NCBI RefSeq assembly: GCF_004799325.1
Contig: NZ_SSMD01000007.1
Coordinates: forward strand, 1 to 64,000
Reading direction: 5' to 3'
DNA from: Thalassobius vesicularis
GTDB taxonomy: Bacteria; Pseudomonadota; Alphaproteobacteria; Rhodobacterales; Rhodobacteraceae
DNA length: 64,000 nt
The notes under the pieces were generated by a model. The model saw only the letters and a list, made by a program, of their open reading frames with translations. It was not told the origin of the DNA and did not search any database. Of the stretch, positions 50,379 through 59,362 are shown piece by piece. Every line of letters starts with the position of its first letter. Position 1 is the stretch's first letter. The position numbers were made by a program, and so were the translations under genes.

Positions 50379-53209
50379 CCGCAGCGCTAACGGGCACTTC
50401 GCTGGATCTTGGGCGCAACGAGGGCGCATGGTCCGTCACACAGGGCGTCTATGACGTCTACTTTGAACCGGCGTCGTCCGGGCGCCGTCAGTTCCTGTTT
50501 CGGGTTGAACCGGGGGGTGTTCTGATCGGCGTCAGTGCCAATGGAACGCCAAGCGGCGACCGCCTGATTGCGATCGGGCGCGCCGGGGCGTCTGTGCAGA
50601 CCATTCCCGCGACGACCGAGGTCATTTCGCACTGGGCCCGCCGCTGGGTGCCGCCGCTGGTGCCTGCGGTGCAGGGCTGGCCCGGGCTCTTGGGGCCCGA
50701 TCCGATCGACCTGGCGGCGGGGCAGGTCGCGCGCGTTGCCGCTGCCGAGGTCGGGCTTCTGCATCTGCAGTCCGGTACGGCGCGCTTGTGGGGGGAAACC
50801 GATCTTCCGGTCGGGCCTTGTGCCGCCGGACCCGGTGTCTGGATCGCCGCCGGAGAGTCAGGGTGCGTCGCCAGTCTGGAACCCGGCGACATCGGCTGCA
50901 ATGCTCTGGCGCCCTTGATGGCGGGCGTTCTGCGGGTTCTGGCGATCCGGGCCGAGGCCGACGCCTCCGCGCGCGCCGCGGCAACCGACCGAACCGCGCG
51001 CGAGAACGCCCATCGCCTGCATCAGGCCGTGGCTCGCTTGGCGCATCCCGGGGACGCGGTCGATAGCGCGGCGCTGAATGGTGACACCTTCCATATTGAT
51101 CAGGCCGATCAGGCGGTGATCGCGGCGCTTGCATCCGTGCACCGGCTGGAACACGCAAGCTGGAGCCGCGCTGACGCTGACCGCGCGCTGGCCGTTCCGG
51201 TCGAACGCGGCTATGCCGCCGCCCCGGAACGCGTGCGGCGCATCCTCAAAAGCCTGGGAACAGGGGCGCGATCCGTGCGGATCGATACAGCGTTCTGGCA
51301 GGGCCATAGCCCGCCCCTGATCGCTTGGCGGGGCGATGCAGGCGATATCGGCGCCCTGTCACGGCAACGCGGGCAATGGCAGTTCACCACCGCCACAAGC
51401 GAAGATATCATTCGCCCCCGCGACCGCGCCGCATTCCGCAGCGAGGCATTGCAGCTTTATCCCTGGGACAGGCAGGCGCGCAGCGGTCTGGCGGGATTGC
51501 TGCGGCATGCCACGCGCGGCTCGGGGGGGGATCGGGCGCGGATGGTGTTTGCCGGCCTGATGGTGGCCCTTGGCGGGATGGCGATGCCCTTCCTGCTCCA
51601 TGCGATGATCGAAAGCGCGCTGCCACAGGGCAACCGCGTGTTCCTTGCCGTGCTGATCGCAGGGATGGCGGTGATGGCACTCACGCAGGCCCTGTTCGAT
51701 CTGATCCTGAAGTTGGTTTCGGCGCGGATCGCGGCGCGGCTGGAGTTGCGGACGCAGCCCTTTGTCGTCCAAAGGCTGATGCGATTGCCCCTGAGCTTCT
51801 TCAAATCCCGCGCCAGTGGCGATCTGCTGGACCGCGCCCTTGGTCTGAACGCGGCGCGGATGATCCTTGGGGCCAGCGCGGCAAGTCTGATCCTGGCGGT
51901 GCCGTTGGCGCTGGCGGGGCTGGTGCCGATGCTGGTGTTCGATCCGCTGCTGGCCGTGGTCGGGATCGGCCTGGTCGGGATTGGCAGCCTTGTGCAACTG
52001 GCACTTTCCGTGCCGGTACAGACCCGAAACCGCGAAGCCTATGAACAACAAGGCAAGGTCGAGGGCCAGGTTTTGCAGTTCTTTCGCGGCATCGCCAAAC
52101 TGCGCGTCGCGGCTGCCGAACCCCGGGCGATGGCGCTTTGGGCCGGGGCCTATGCCCGGGTGCGCGACGCCCGGATCGCCGCTCAACGCTGGACCGCCCT
52201 GCAAGACGTCACCGCAGAGCTGTTCGGGCTGCTGTCCTACGCGGTGCTGATACTGGCGGTGGTCTGGCGCAACGGGATGCTCTCTGACGCCCCCGTGACC
52301 GAGATACCGATCCCCGCAGCGGCCTTCATCGCCTTTGCGGCGGCCTTTGGACAGGCGATGCTGGCCGGTCGCACGGCAAGCCGGGCACTGGTCGGTCTGG
52401 CCGAGGGTTTGGCGCTGGCCCGTCGTGCGGCCCCCTTGCTGGAAACGCCCGTCGAGGAGCACGCGGACCATATCCTGCCGCCCAGGCTTTCCGGCGCGAT
52501 CGAGCTGCGCGGGATCACCTTTCGCCACGATCCCGAAGGGCCCGCCGTGCTGGACGGGGTCAGCCTGTCGGTCGCGCCGGGCTCAAAGGTTGCCATCGTG
52601 GGGCCTTCGGGCAGTGGCAAGTCCACGCTTCTGCGCCTGATCCTTGGTCTGGAACGCCCCGAGACCGGCGAAATCCTGTTCGACGGTCTACCGTTGGACC
52701 GGATCGACCCGGCCAGCCTGCGCGAACAGGTCGGCGCGGTCCTGCAAGACGGTCGGATCAGCGCGGGCTCGATTCTGGACAATATCTCGGGCGACCGCGT
52801 GCTGGGGATCCACGACGCCTGGGACGCCGCGCGCCGGGTCGGGCTGGACCGCGATATCGAGGCGATGCCGATGGGGATGCACACGCTGTTGCTGGATGGC
52901 GGATCAAGCGTCTCGGGCGGCCAACGGCAACGCATCCTGATCGCCCGTGCCATCGCAGGCACCCCCGCGATCATGGTCCTGGACGAGGCGACAAGCGCGC
53001 TCGACAACCGGGTGCAGGCGCAGGTCATGGACACGCTGCGCACCATGAGCGTGACGCGGGTGGTCGTGGCCCACCGATTGTCGACGATCCGCGATGCCGA
53101 TCTGATCCACGTGCTTGTGCGCGGCAAGATCGTGCAAAGCGGGACCTATGACAGCCTTGCCGCCACCGACGGCCCCTTCCGGGACATGATCCAGCGGCAA
53201 TCCCTGTAA
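50375..53209 (+). CDS. NHLP-family ABC exporter, second permease/ATPase (transporter 2)
   Basis: 944 aa. The long N-terminal part (about 1-380) lacks a peptidase; its first 100 residues (VYDVYFEPASSGRRQFLFRVEPGG) form a beta-rich sensory-like domain typical of NHLM transporter 2. The exporter membrane domain (about 390-690) and ATPase follow: IVGPSGSGKSTLLRLIL, SVSGGQRQRILIARAI and IMVLDEATSALDN. It probably pairs with transporter 1. The ATG overlaps the previous stop. Confidence 0.93.
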   Translation: MTAALTGTSLDLGRNEGAWSVTQGVYDVYFEPASSGRRQFLFRVEPGGVLIGVSANGTPSGDRLIAIGRAGASVQTIPATTEVISHWARRWVPPLVPAVQGWPGLLGPDPIDLAAGQVARVAAAEVGLLHLQSGTARLWGETDLPVGPCAAGPGVWIAAGESGCVASLEPGDIGCNALAPLMAGVLRVLAIRAEADASARAAATDRTARENAHRLHQAVARLAHPGDAVDSAALNGDTFHIDQADQAVIAALASVHRLEHASWSRADADRALAVPVERGYAAAPERVRRILKSLGTGARSVRIDTAFWQGHSPPLIAWRGDAGDIGALSRQRGQWQFTTATSEDIIRPRDRAAFRSEALQLYPWDRQARSGLAGLLRHATRGSGGDRARMVFAGLMVALGGMAMPFLLHAMIESALPQGNRVFLAVLIAGMAVMALTQALFDLILKLVSARIAARLELRTQPFVVQRLMRLPLSFFKSRASGDLLDRALGLNAARMILGASAASLILAVPLALAGLVPMLVFDPLLAVVGIGLVGIGSLVQLALSVPVQTRNREAYEQQGKVEGQVLQFFRGIAKLRVAAAEPRAMALWAGAYARVRDARIAAQRWTALQDVTAELFGLLSYAVLILAVVWRNGMLSDAPVTEIPIPAAAFIAFAAAFGQAMLAGRTASRALVGLAEGLALARRAAPLLETPVEEHADHILPPRLSGAIELRGITFRHDPEGPAVLDGVSLSVAPGSKVAIVGPSGSGKSTLLRLILGLERPETGEILFDGLPLDRIDPASLREQVGAVLQDGRISAGSILDNISGDRVLGIHDAWDAARRVGLDRDIEAMPMGMHTLLLDGGSSVSGGQRQRILIARAIAGTPAIMVLDEATSALDNRVQAQVMDTLRTMSVTRVVVAHRLSTIRDADLIHVLVRGKIVQSGTYDSLAATDGPFRDMIQRQSL

Positions 53210-53230
53210 CCAAATGCGCAAGGGCACCAG

Positions 53231-53740
53231 ATGAAAACGATCCTCTACTTCTTCGGTCTGTTTCACGACGACGACATCCACTGGTTTGCCAATACTGGTC
53301 AGGTTCGCACTCTGGCCCCCAAAGCGGTGCTGATCCGGCAGGGGGTGCCGCTGGACGACCTGTTCATCGTGCTGGACGGTCAGGCGCGCGTTGCGCTGGC
53401 CGATGGCCGCGTGGTGGCGACACGCAGCACCGGTGACATGCTGGGCGAAATGAGCTTTGTCGACGCCGCGCCGCCTTCGGCCACGGTGACGGCGCTGGAC
53501 AGCCTGACAGTGCTGGCGATGAACCGGGATCGGATGCGCGCCCGGCTTGAGGCAGAGCCGGCCTTTGCCGCCCGCTTTTATCGCGCATTGGCCATTCTGC
53601 TGTCCGACCGTCTGCGGGCGGCGACGGGGCAGGGCGGGGACGGCCTGGCGCCGGATGAGCTGGATGAAACGGTGCTGGACACGCTGTCGATGGCCGGCAC
53701 CCGCTTCAACGACCTGCTAGCCGCGCTGGGCCGCGCATGA
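53231..53740 (+). CDS. Stand-alone cyclic-nucleotide-binding domain protein
   Basis: 169 aa. A single cNMP-binding beta-barrel (about 20-125; LIRQGVPLDDLFIVLDGQARV, STGDMLGEMSFVDAAPPSATVTA) without a DNA-binding domain. The phosphate cassette keeps Gly-Glu-Met-Ser and an A-PP-SATV run, but the usual Arg is replaced by Pro/Ser, so cAMP affinity is uncertain. It lies 21 bp after transporter 2 and overlaps the P450 start. It may gate the exporter or synthetase in response to cAMP from the CHASE2 cyclase. Confidence 0.88.
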   Translation: MKTILYFFGLFHDDDIHWFANTGQVRTLAPKAVLIRQGVPLDDLFIVLDGQARVALADGRVVATRSTGDMLGEMSFVDAAPPSATVTALDSLTVLAMNRDRMRARLEAEPAFAARFYRALAILLSDRLRAATGQGGDGLAPDELDETVLDTLSMAGTRFNDLLAALGRA

Positions 53741-54915
53741 GCACCCTCCCACGGATCACGGCAGAGCGTCTTGCCGATCCGGCTGCTGCGTCGTCCCTGG
53801 CGGTCGAACTGGCCAAATCCGGGGGGGTCGGGCGCGCGGTGGACAACGACCGGCTGTTCTATTTCGGCAGCTGGGAACGGGTCAGTGCCGCCTTCGCCGA
53901 TCCCGGTCTGGTCCGCGAACACCCGGACCGGCCGGTGCCGGATCATCCGTCCGGACGCAGGCCATCGCCGGGCCTGATAGAGCTGGACCAGACCTGGCCG
54001 GTGTTTCGCGATCCGCCCGCCCACGGGCCGCTGCGACAGGCGCTGGCCTCGGCCTTGTTCGGCCTGCCCACCGGCGATATGGCCCGCATCATCGACGATC
54101 GGATCGGCGAACTGGCGAAAACCCTCCGGTCGCAAGATGTCTTTGACGGGGCCCGAGACCTGTCCCCGCAGGTGCCCGCTGCCGCCATGGTGGCCCTGAC
54201 CGGGTTTCGCGCGGATGCGGCCCGCGCGGTCGAGGCGCTGGTCCTGTCCATGCTGGACCGTGGCACCCCTCAGTCCGCCTTTGTCGCGGCCCGCGTTGCG
54301 CTGGTCGATGCGCTCAGCGGGGCGCTTGCCGACGGGATCGGCGATGGCCTGCTGTCACGGCTGCGCAGGCTGATGCCGGACGCCCCCTTGCCGCAGGTTC
54401 TGTCGCTGACAGTGTTCGTGCTGACCACCGGGCATGGGGGTGTGCGCGATGCGATCTCGGCGGCGCTGTGGCTGGCGGCGACCGGGGCCGATCAGGGCGG
54501 GCTCGGTGCTGCAGTGCGTAGCGGCCAATCCCTTGAGACGGCGTTTCACGAAACGCTCCGCCTTTGTCCGCCTTTGCGCATGGTGGATCGCTGGGTCGCG
54601 GCGGACCGGAGCATCGGCAGAGTGCCGCTGCGGCGGGGCGACCGTGTCTACCTGCTGATCGGTGCGGCCTGCCGCGACCCGGCCCGTTTTGCGGCGCCTG
54701 ACCGGTTTGATGCGACCCGCGTTCCCGCACGCGGCCTTGGTTTTGGGTCCGGGGCGCATGCCTGTCTGGGACAGGCCCTTGCCCCGGTCCTGTGGTCCTC
54801 GGTCCTGCGCCAGATGCTGCGCGGCGACCGGAGCGTGGTCCCGAATGGCGCCGCCCAGTGGTCAACGCGCTCCGATGACGGCGGGCTCGAGTCCTTGCCC
54901 CTGCGTTGGGCCTGA
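53737..54915 (+). CDS. Cytochrome P450 in the lanthipeptide operon
   Basis: 392 aa. The ExxR pair is in ETAFHETLR (about 271) and the heme-Cys loop is GFGSGAHACLGQAL (about 335-348). The I-helix segment TTGHGGVRDAIS lacks the usual acid-Thr pair of monooxygenases, hinting at altered oxygen chemistry. It is the last gene of the operon, overlapping the cNMP-binding gene (ATGA). No ferredoxin or reductase is adjacent, so it must borrow redox partners. Its position suggests oxidative tailoring of the lanthipeptide. Confidence 0.9.
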   Translation: MSTLPRITAERLADPAAASSLAVELAKSGGVGRAVDNDRLFYFGSWERVSAAFADPGLVREHPDRPVPDHPSGRRPSPGLIELDQTWPVFRDPPAHGPLRQALASALFGLPTGDMARIIDDRIGELAKTLRSQDVFDGARDLSPQVPAAAMVALTGFRADAARAVEALVLSMLDRGTPQSAFVAARVALVDALSGALADGIGDGLLSRLRRLMPDAPLPQVLSLTVFVLTTGHGGVRDAISAALWLAATGADQGGLGAAVRSGQSLETAFHETLRLCPPLRMVDRWVAADRSIGRVPLRRGDRVYLLIGAACRDPARFAAPDRFDATRVPARGLGFGSGAHACLGQALAPVLWSSVLRQMLRGDRSVVPNGAAQWSTRSDDGGLESLPLRWA

Positions 54916-54946
54916 CGCCGCTAGGGACAGCCCCTTGAAACGCGAC

Positions 54947-55828
54947 TTAGTCCGGGCGCGTGTATAGCCCCGGCACCAGGTTTTCGGCCAGCGCCTTCAG
55001 GGTTTCGGGCGGTGTGCCCGGTGCTTGTGGGGTGCCGTAATGCACGTCATAGCTGCCGCCAAGTTTTGCTAATAATTCAGACACATAGCGTAGCGATGCG
55101 ACCTCTCTCCCGACGTCGTCATTGCCGCCGCTCAGCAGTTTGGCCAGCCTCCGCGTGCGGTAATAGTGGCGCGAATTACGCATGTCCGCCGAGGCCGGAA
55201 CGATCGGCGCATCGCAGGCCGCCGACATGCGGGTGATGCCGGTGCGCCAGGGCGGCTCGACCAGCAATCCGTTTCGCATCCCCGGCACCTTGCCCGAGCC
55301 GAACACCAGCAGCGCGCCCCCCTCTTGCAGATGCGCCTGCATCCCGGCTCGTGTCTGGCGCGCGGTCAGAACGTGGTCTTTTCGGTCCAGATCCACCGGC
55401 ACGATGCGATCCGCGCCCAGGAACCGCTCAGCCTCGCGGTTGGCGACGACCTTCAGGTCCGGGCGGTGGTGCAGCAGCGCGCCGGCATGCGCGATGAAAT
55501 CGAAGGTCCCGATCGGGTGGGTCGAGCCGATGACGACCGGCCCCGCCTGTGGGACATTCTCCAGCCCGTGGGCGGTGATCCGGGTGCCGCCGTTCATCTC
55601 CAGCAGGGCCTGCACCAGCGCGGTATCGGTGCGCCCGTCCAGCGCGCGCAGCACCTGCTCGGCCTCGCGCAGGGCGAAAAACGCCTGTCCCGTCACCGTC
55701 CGGCTGACCCCGTCGACCGAGGACATCAGCATCCGCAGCGCCGTCAGGCGCAGATCGGCGCCCTCGGCAATGCGCAGCCGCGCCCGCAAGAGTTCGTCCA
55801 TCGGAGAGGGGGTGCGCTGCTGTGCCAA
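54947..55828 (-). CDS. PlsC-like acyltransferase
   Basis: 293 aa from a TTG at 55828, supported by AAGGA 9 nt upstream; the ATG at 55801 has no ribosome site. The catalytic block near residue 100 is VVIGSTHPIGTFDFIAHAG, an expanded HX4D-like motif, followed by VANREAERFLGADRIVPVD and the GGALLVFGSGKVPGMRNG region, as in lysophospholipid/glycerol-phosphate acyltransferases. It is convergent with the P450 gene with a 31-bp gap. A role in membrane lipid acylation is likely; a link to the peptide cluster is not indicated. Confidence 0.75.
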   Translation of the reverse strand: MAQQRTPSPMDELLRARLRIAEGADLRLTALRMLMSSVDGVSRTVTGQAFFALREAEQVLRALDGRTDTALVQALLEMNGGTRITAHGLENVPQAGPVVIGSTHPIGTFDFIAHAGALLHHRPDLKVVANREAERFLGADRIVPVDLDRKDHVLTARQTRAGMQAHLQEGGALLVFGSGKVPGMRNGLLVEPPWRTGITRMSAACDAPIVPASADMRNSRHYYRTRRLAKLLSGGNDDVGREVASLRYVSELLAKLGGSYDVHYGTPQAPGTPPETLKALAENLVPGLYTRPD

Positions 55829-55984
55829 GCCGTTTTCCTTCGTCTTTTTCGCACGCTAGCACGGCTGGCCAGTCCCTGCACCTGTTCCGACGCATGGCGA
55901 AATCTGTGGTCAGCGGCCCGGCTTCGGGTAAGATGGCCGCAACAGGCACCCGAAAACTGGGGCCATAGGGAAGGACAGGGTGAC

Positions 55985-56902
55985 ATGACGACTCCGGTGA
56001 CCATCGGCATCGACGAGGTGATGCTGAATTTCTCGCCCACCAGCCTGCAAATCCTGAACGCGGTGCTGGCGGTGGTGATGTTCTCGATCGCCATCGACAT
56101 GAAGCCCGCCGATTTCCGCAAGCTGGCGCATTCACCGAAATCTCTGATCACCGGGCTGGTGTCGCAATTCGTGGTGCTGCCGGTGGTGACCTTTTGCATG
56201 ATCCTGGTGACGAACCCGCAGCCCTCGATCGCGTTGGGGCTGATTTTGGTGGCGGCTTGTCCGGGCGGGAATATCTCGAACTTCATCACGCATCGTGCGG
56301 GCGGCAACGCGGCGCTGTCGGTGTCGATGACGGCGTTTTCCACGGTCGGCTCGATCATCCTGACGCCGCTGAACATCGCGCTTTGGGGCAGCCTCTATCC
56401 CCCGACACGGGCGGTGCTGCGCGAAACCTCGATCGACCCGCTGTCGGTGGTCATCACGGTGGGCGTGATGCTGGTCCTGCCGCTGTGCCTTGGGGTGCTG
56501 CTGAACATGCGCCGCCCCGACATCACCGCCCATCTGCGCACGCCGCTGCAATACCTGTCGATGGGGATTTTCGTGGGCTTCGTGGTGCTGGCCCTGTCGG
56601 CCAACTGGTCGCTGTTCCTGCAATTCGCGGGGGCGGTGGCGGGGCTGGTGATCCTGCACAACTCGCTGGCGCTGGGGGCCGGGCTGGCCACGGCCACGGC
56701 GGCGCGTCTGCCCGCCTTTGACCGCCGCGCCATCATGATCGAGACGGGCATCCAGAATTCCGGCCTGGGCCTGGTGCTGATCTTCGGCTTTTTCGGGGGC
56801 TTGGGGGGCATGGCCGTGGTTGCCGCCTTCTGGGGCATCTGGCACGCCATTTCCGGGATCGCGCTGGCCGGGGTTCTGGCCCGCCATCCCGTAGAGCACT
56901 AA
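55985..56902 (+). CDS. Bile acid:sodium symporter-family (SBF) transporter
   Basis: 305-aa inner-membrane protein with about nine to ten helices. The SBF core is visible: VVMFSIAIDMKPADFRKL, VLVAACPGGNISNFITHRAGGNAALSVSMTA (sodium-site Asn region) and MIETGIQNSGLGLVLIF. Members carry organic anions with Na+. The natural substrate cannot be told from the sequence. The ATG at 55985 has AGGACAGGG upstream. It is convergent with the decarboxylase gene. Confidence 0.92.
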   Translation: MTTPVTIGIDEVMLNFSPTSLQILNAVLAVVMFSIAIDMKPADFRKLAHSPKSLITGLVSQFVVLPVVTFCMILVTNPQPSIALGLILVAACPGGNISNFITHRAGGNAALSVSMTAFSTVGSIILTPLNIALWGSLYPPTRAVLRETSIDPLSVVITVGVMLVLPLCLGVLLNMRRPDITAHLRTPLQYLSMGIFVGFVVLALSANWSLFLQFAGAVAGLVILHNSLALGAGLATATAARLPAFDRRAIMIETGIQNSGLGLVLIFGFFGGLGGMAVVAAFWGIWHAISGIALAGVLARHPVEH

Positions 56903-56907
56903 GCGAA

Positions 56908-56936
56908 CGGCCGGAGAGCAAATCGCCCCCCGGCCG
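56908..56936. terminator. Weak convergent hairpin
   Basis: CGGCCGG (56908-56914)/CCGGCCG (56930-56936), 7-bp stem with a 15-nt loop, between two convergent stops. No T-tract on either strand. Confidence 0.35.
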
Positions 56937-56944
56937 ATCCGATC

Positions 56945-59230
56945 TTATTCCACGACGCAATCGGCGAAATACAGCGTCTCGCCGTTCTCGCCGGTTTCCG
57001 TGACCAGCCCGTGGATGTCGGTTTCAAATCCGGGGCAGGCGCGCGCGAATTCGCGGTTGAAGCGCAGGTAATCCACGATCTTGGTGTTGAACACCTCGCC
57101 CGGGATCAGCAGCGGAATGCCCGGCGGATACGGCGTCACCAGCGAGGTGGTGATCCGGCCCTCAAGGTCATCAATCGACACACGCTCGGTCTTGCGGCGG
57201 GCGATGTGGCTGAACGCTTCGGTCGGGGTCATTGCCGGGTGGTGATCCGACAGGTAGATCTCGGTCGACAGGCGGGCCACGTCGTACTTGGCATAGAGCG
57301 CATGGACGTGCTGGCACAGATCGCGCAGGCCCATCTTCTCATAGCGGGGCTGTTTCTGGCTGAACTCGGGCATCACGCGCCACAGCGGCTGGTTGCGGTC
57401 GTAGTCGTCCTTGAACTGCTGCAACGAGGCCAGCAGCGTGTTCCAGCGGCCCTTGGTGATGCCGATGGTGAACATGATGAAGAAGCTGTACAGCCCGGTC
57501 TTTTCGACCACGACGCCATGCTCGGAAAGGTATTTCGACACGATCGAGGCGGGGATGCCCGATTCCTCGAACCGGCCGTCGATGTTCAGGCCGGGGGTGA
57601 CGATGGTGGCCTTGATCGGGTCCAGCATATTGAATCCGCGCGCCATGTCGCCGAACCCGTGCCAGGCGTCCTCGCCCGAGGATTCCACGCCCTCGCTGTC
57701 GGTTTTCTTCAGCTCCCACGCCTTGGCGCGGCCGATGCCTTCTTCGGCCAGCTCGTCCGGGCCCCAGACCTGGAACCACCAATCGTTGCCGAACTCCTCG
57801 TCGACCTTGCGCATGGCGCGGCGGAAATCCATCGCCTCTTGCAGCGATTCCTCGACCAGCGCGGTGCCGCCGGGGGGTTCCATCATCGCCGCCGCGACGT
57901 CGCAGGACGCGATGATCGAGTATTGCGGGCTGGTCGAGGTGTGCATCAGGTACGCCTCGTTGAACAGGTGGCGGTCCAGCTTGGTTTCCTCGCTGTCCTG
58001 CACCAGAACGTGGCTGGCCTGGCTGATGCCCGCCAGCAGCTTGTGCACCGACTGGGTGACATAGGTGACCGAATGCTTGGTGCGTCCGCGCTTGCGGCCC
58101 ATCGCGTGATAGGTGCCGTAGAACGGGTGGAACGCGGCATGGGGCAGCCAGGCCTCGTCGAAATGCAGGTTCTCGATCCAGCCGTCCAGCGCGCCCTTGA
58201 TGACCTCGGTGTTGTACAGCACGCCGTCATAGGTCGATTGCGTGACGGTCATGATCCGCGGCTTCACCGTGTCAGCGTCATAGCCCGCCAGCAGCGGGTT
58301 CTCGCGGATCTTGGCCTTGATCGCTTCGGGCTCGAATTCGCTGCGCTGGATCGGGCCGATGATGCCCCAATGGTTGCGCGTCGGTTTCAGGAAGACCGGG
58401 ATCGCGCCCGTCATGATGATCGAGTGCAGGATCGACTTGTGGCAGTTGCGGTCCACCACGACGACATCGCCGGGGGCCACGGTGTGGTGCCAGACCATCT
58501 TGTTGCTGGTCGAAGTGCCGTTGGTCACAAAGAAGCAGTGATCGGCGTTGAAGATCCGCGCCGCATTCTTTTCGGATTCTCCGATGGCACCATTGTGGTC
58601 CAGCAGCTGGCCCAGCTCCTCGACCGCGTTGCACACGTCGGCGCGCAGCATGTTTTCACCGTAGAACTGGTGATACATCTGCCCGATCGGCGATTTCAGA
58701 AACGCCACGCCGCCCGAATGCCCCGGGCAGTGCCACGAGTACGAGCCGTCCTCGGCGTAATCCAGCAGCTGCTTGAAGAACGGCGGCTGGATGTATTCCA
58801 GATAGCCCTTGGCCTCGCGGATGATGTGCTTGGCCACGAACTCGGGCGTATCCTCGAACATGTGGATAAAGCCGTGCAGCTCGCGCAGGATGTCGTTGGG
58901 CAGGTGGCGGCTGGTCTTGGTTTCGCCGTAGACATAGATCGGCACGTCGGCGTTTTTCCAGCGTACTTCCTCGATGAAATTGCGCAAGTTCAGAACGGCG
59001 GGGTCCAGATCGGGACCGGGGGTGAATTCCTCGTCGTCGATCGACAGCACAAAGGCGCTGGCGCGCGATTGCTGCTGCGCGAATTGCGACAGGTCGCCAT
59101 AGCTGGTGACGCCCAGCACCTCGAAACCCTCTTTCTCGATCGCTTCGGCCAGGGCGCGGATGCCCAACCCCGATGTGTTTTCAGAGCGGAAATCTTCGTC
59201 GATGATAACGATGGGAAAGCGGAACTTCAT
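56945..59230 (-). CDS. Pyridoxal-phosphate arginine/lysine/ornithine decarboxylase (AdiA-like)
   Basis: 761 aa, the length of the large decameric AdiA/CadA/SpeC-type decarboxylases. An N-terminal response-regulator-like wing domain (about 1-130, IVIIDEDFRSENTSGLG) is followed by the fold-type I PLP domain: the PLP Lys in VTQSVHKLLAGISQ, HCPGHSGG, and the C-terminal PYPPGIPLLIPGE. It removes CO2 from a basic amino acid to give agmatine, cadaverine or putrescine. The SVHK plus AISQASH pattern is nearest AdiA, but substrate choice is uncertain. The ATG at 59230 has GAGGAGAG. Possible acid-stress or polyamine role. Confidence 0.92.
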   Translation of the reverse strand: MKFRFPIVIIDEDFRSENTSGLGIRALAEAIEKEGFEVLGVTSYGDLSQFAQQQSRASAFVLSIDDEEFTPGPDLDPAVLNLRNFIEEVRWKNADVPIYVYGETKTSRHLPNDILRELHGFIHMFEDTPEFVAKHIIREAKGYLEYIQPPFFKQLLDYAEDGSYSWHCPGHSGGVAFLKSPIGQMYHQFYGENMLRADVCNAVEELGQLLDHNGAIGESEKNAARIFNADHCFFVTNGTSTSNKMVWHHTVAPGDVVVVDRNCHKSILHSIIMTGAIPVFLKPTRNHWGIIGPIQRSEFEPEAIKAKIRENPLLAGYDADTVKPRIMTVTQSTYDGVLYNTEVIKGALDGWIENLHFDEAWLPHAAFHPFYGTYHAMGRKRGRTKHSVTYVTQSVHKLLAGISQASHVLVQDSEETKLDRHLFNEAYLMHTSTSPQYSIIASCDVAAAMMEPPGGTALVEESLQEAMDFRRAMRKVDEEFGNDWWFQVWGPDELAEEGIGRAKAWELKKTDSEGVESSGEDAWHGFGDMARGFNMLDPIKATIVTPGLNIDGRFEESGIPASIVSKYLSEHGVVVEKTGLYSFFIMFTIGITKGRWNTLLASLQQFKDDYDRNQPLWRVMPEFSQKQPRYEKMGLRDLCQHVHALYAKYDVARLSTEIYLSDHHPAMTPTEAFSHIARRKTERVSIDDLEGRITTSLVTPYPPGIPLLIPGEVFNTKIVDYLRFNREFARACPGFETDIHGLVTETGENGETLYFADCVVE

Positions 59231-59362
59231 GAGTCTCTCCTCGGGGGACGGCAGCCTGCCCCCTTGTTTCGCCCATGGGCTTCCGCGTCAAGGGTTGCTG
59301 CCGGATTAGGGCATAAACCCGCGTCAGATCAGGCCAATTGCCGCTTGGCCGGGGCCAATGCG

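Noticed and set aside
54947-55828. Acyltransferase as a lipidation enzyme of the lanthipeptide cluster
   Set aside because: It is on the opposite strand, convergent with the P450, with its own ribosome site and PlsC-like motifs; nothing ties it to the peptide operon.
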